In this document: positions 4,940 to 5,030 of the stretch, one piece after another
Numbering within the stretch: the stretch's first letter is position 1
How the letters are laid out: each line of letters begins with the position of its first letter
NCBI GenBank assembly: GCA_003650505.1
Contig: QMQL01000077.1
Span: 1 to 5,030 of the forward strand
Direction: 5' to 3'
From: Candidatus Acetothermia bacterium
Lineage (GTDB): Bacteria; Bipolaricaulota; Bipolaricaulia; UBA7950; UBA9294
Length of the DNA: 5,030 nucleotides
The notes under the pieces: generated by a model
Told to the model about the DNA's origin: nothing
Database searches by the model: none
What the model saw: the letters and a program-made list of their open reading frames with translations, nothing else
Made by a program: the position numbers and the translations under genes

Positions 4940-5030
4940 ATGAGAAAGGGAAGTTCGCAAGAGCTCATCCTCGGCTGTCACCTATCGATCGGGAAGGGGT
5001 TTTCCGCCGCGATCGACGCGGCCGAACGGC
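4940..5030 (+). CDS. nfo: endonuclease IV (AP endonuclease), N-terminal fragment
   Basis: The first 30 codons of a gene running off the right edge. Endonuclease IV cleaves DNA 5' of abasic sites in base-excision repair, using a TIM barrel with a three-zinc centre. The visible LGCHLSIGKGFSAAIDAAER matches the first strand and helix of the family (the GCHLS.SKGF..A...A start of Firmicutes-type Nfo; GAHVSAAGG in E. coli). The zinc ligands lie further in and are not visible. Eleven residues precede the glycine of GCHLS, about seven more than in many homologues, and no later in-frame ATG, GTG or TTG precedes the motif, so ATG 4940 is the likely start despite lacking a Shine-Dalgarno site. The gene is divergent from lpdA. 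Confidence 0.8.
   Translation, partial: MRKGSSQELILGCHLSIGKGFSAAIDAAER

Noticed and set aside
4850..4981. 44-residue N-terminal extension of lpdA
   Set aside because: The extension has no family counterpart, would start inside divergent nfo, and ATG 4849 has an ideal GGAGG and begins at the conserved FAD-binding strand.
1..5030. CRISPR array, insertion sequence, tRNA or rRNA
   Set aside because: No regular spaced repeats, transposase-like frame, cloverleaf or rRNA-like sequence was seen; genes are contiguous and compositionally uniform.

Overview
The window is a gene-dense piece of a bacterial chromosome, with GC in the mid-60s percent by eye. It has bacterial -35/-10 promoters, Shine-Dalgarno sites, tight operon packing, and overlapping or abutting genes. 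The phylum cannot be fixed from this sequence. The YhbD-type regulator next to a YhbE/F-type bactofilin resembles Bacillus and other Firmicutes-like bacteria. The base composition and the very dense GATC tetranucleotide suggest a GC-rich, possibly deep-branching lineage. I saw no mobile elements, CRISPR, rRNA or tRNA.

Layout. (1) 1-238: the C-terminal 78 codons of an ATP-type phosphoenolpyruvate carboxykinase (pckA). (2) 239-585: a 347-base regulatory stretch. It holds an imperfect hairpin just past pckA, a near-consensus sigma70-type promoter (TTGACA-N17-TATACT, extended -10) with an inverted repeat overlapping its spacer and -10 box, and a 62-codon unrecognised small ORF (387-575) that ends inside the ribosome-binding site of the next gene. 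(3) 586-3472: a four-gene operon. It contains a YhbD-like MerR/HTH protein (DUF4004), a bactofilin-family beta-helix protein (overlapping by 11 nt), a 66-aa membrane peptide with no charged residue in its first 59 positions (stop and start overlap by 1 nt), and a 12-TM DHA3/MefA-like MFS transporter (7-nt gap). (4) 3473-4849, minus strand: dihydrolipoyl dehydrogenase (lpdA). It converges on the MFS gene with no gap; the two stop codons together form the palindrome TGATCA. (5) 4850-4939: a 90-bp divergent intergenic region with a good promoter pointing right. (6) 4940 to the window end: the first 30 codons of an endonuclease IV (nfo)-like gene, whose promoter geometry predicts a leaderless mRNA.

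How the genes fit together: pckA (gluconeogenesis/anaplerosis), lpdA (E3 of 2-oxoacid dehydrogenase or glycine cleavage complexes) and nfo (base-excision repair) look like ordinary housekeeping genes. The centre is the less ordinary part: a regulator-bactofilin pair, known in outline from the Bacillus subtilis yhbD-yhbE-yhbF locus, extended with a tiny all-hydrophobic membrane protein and a transporter. A long leader with a small ORF, a strong hairpin and a possible anti-Shine-Dalgarno segment precedes it. A membrane-anchored bactofilin module under leader-peptide control is the best candidate here for something undescribed, but that is inference.
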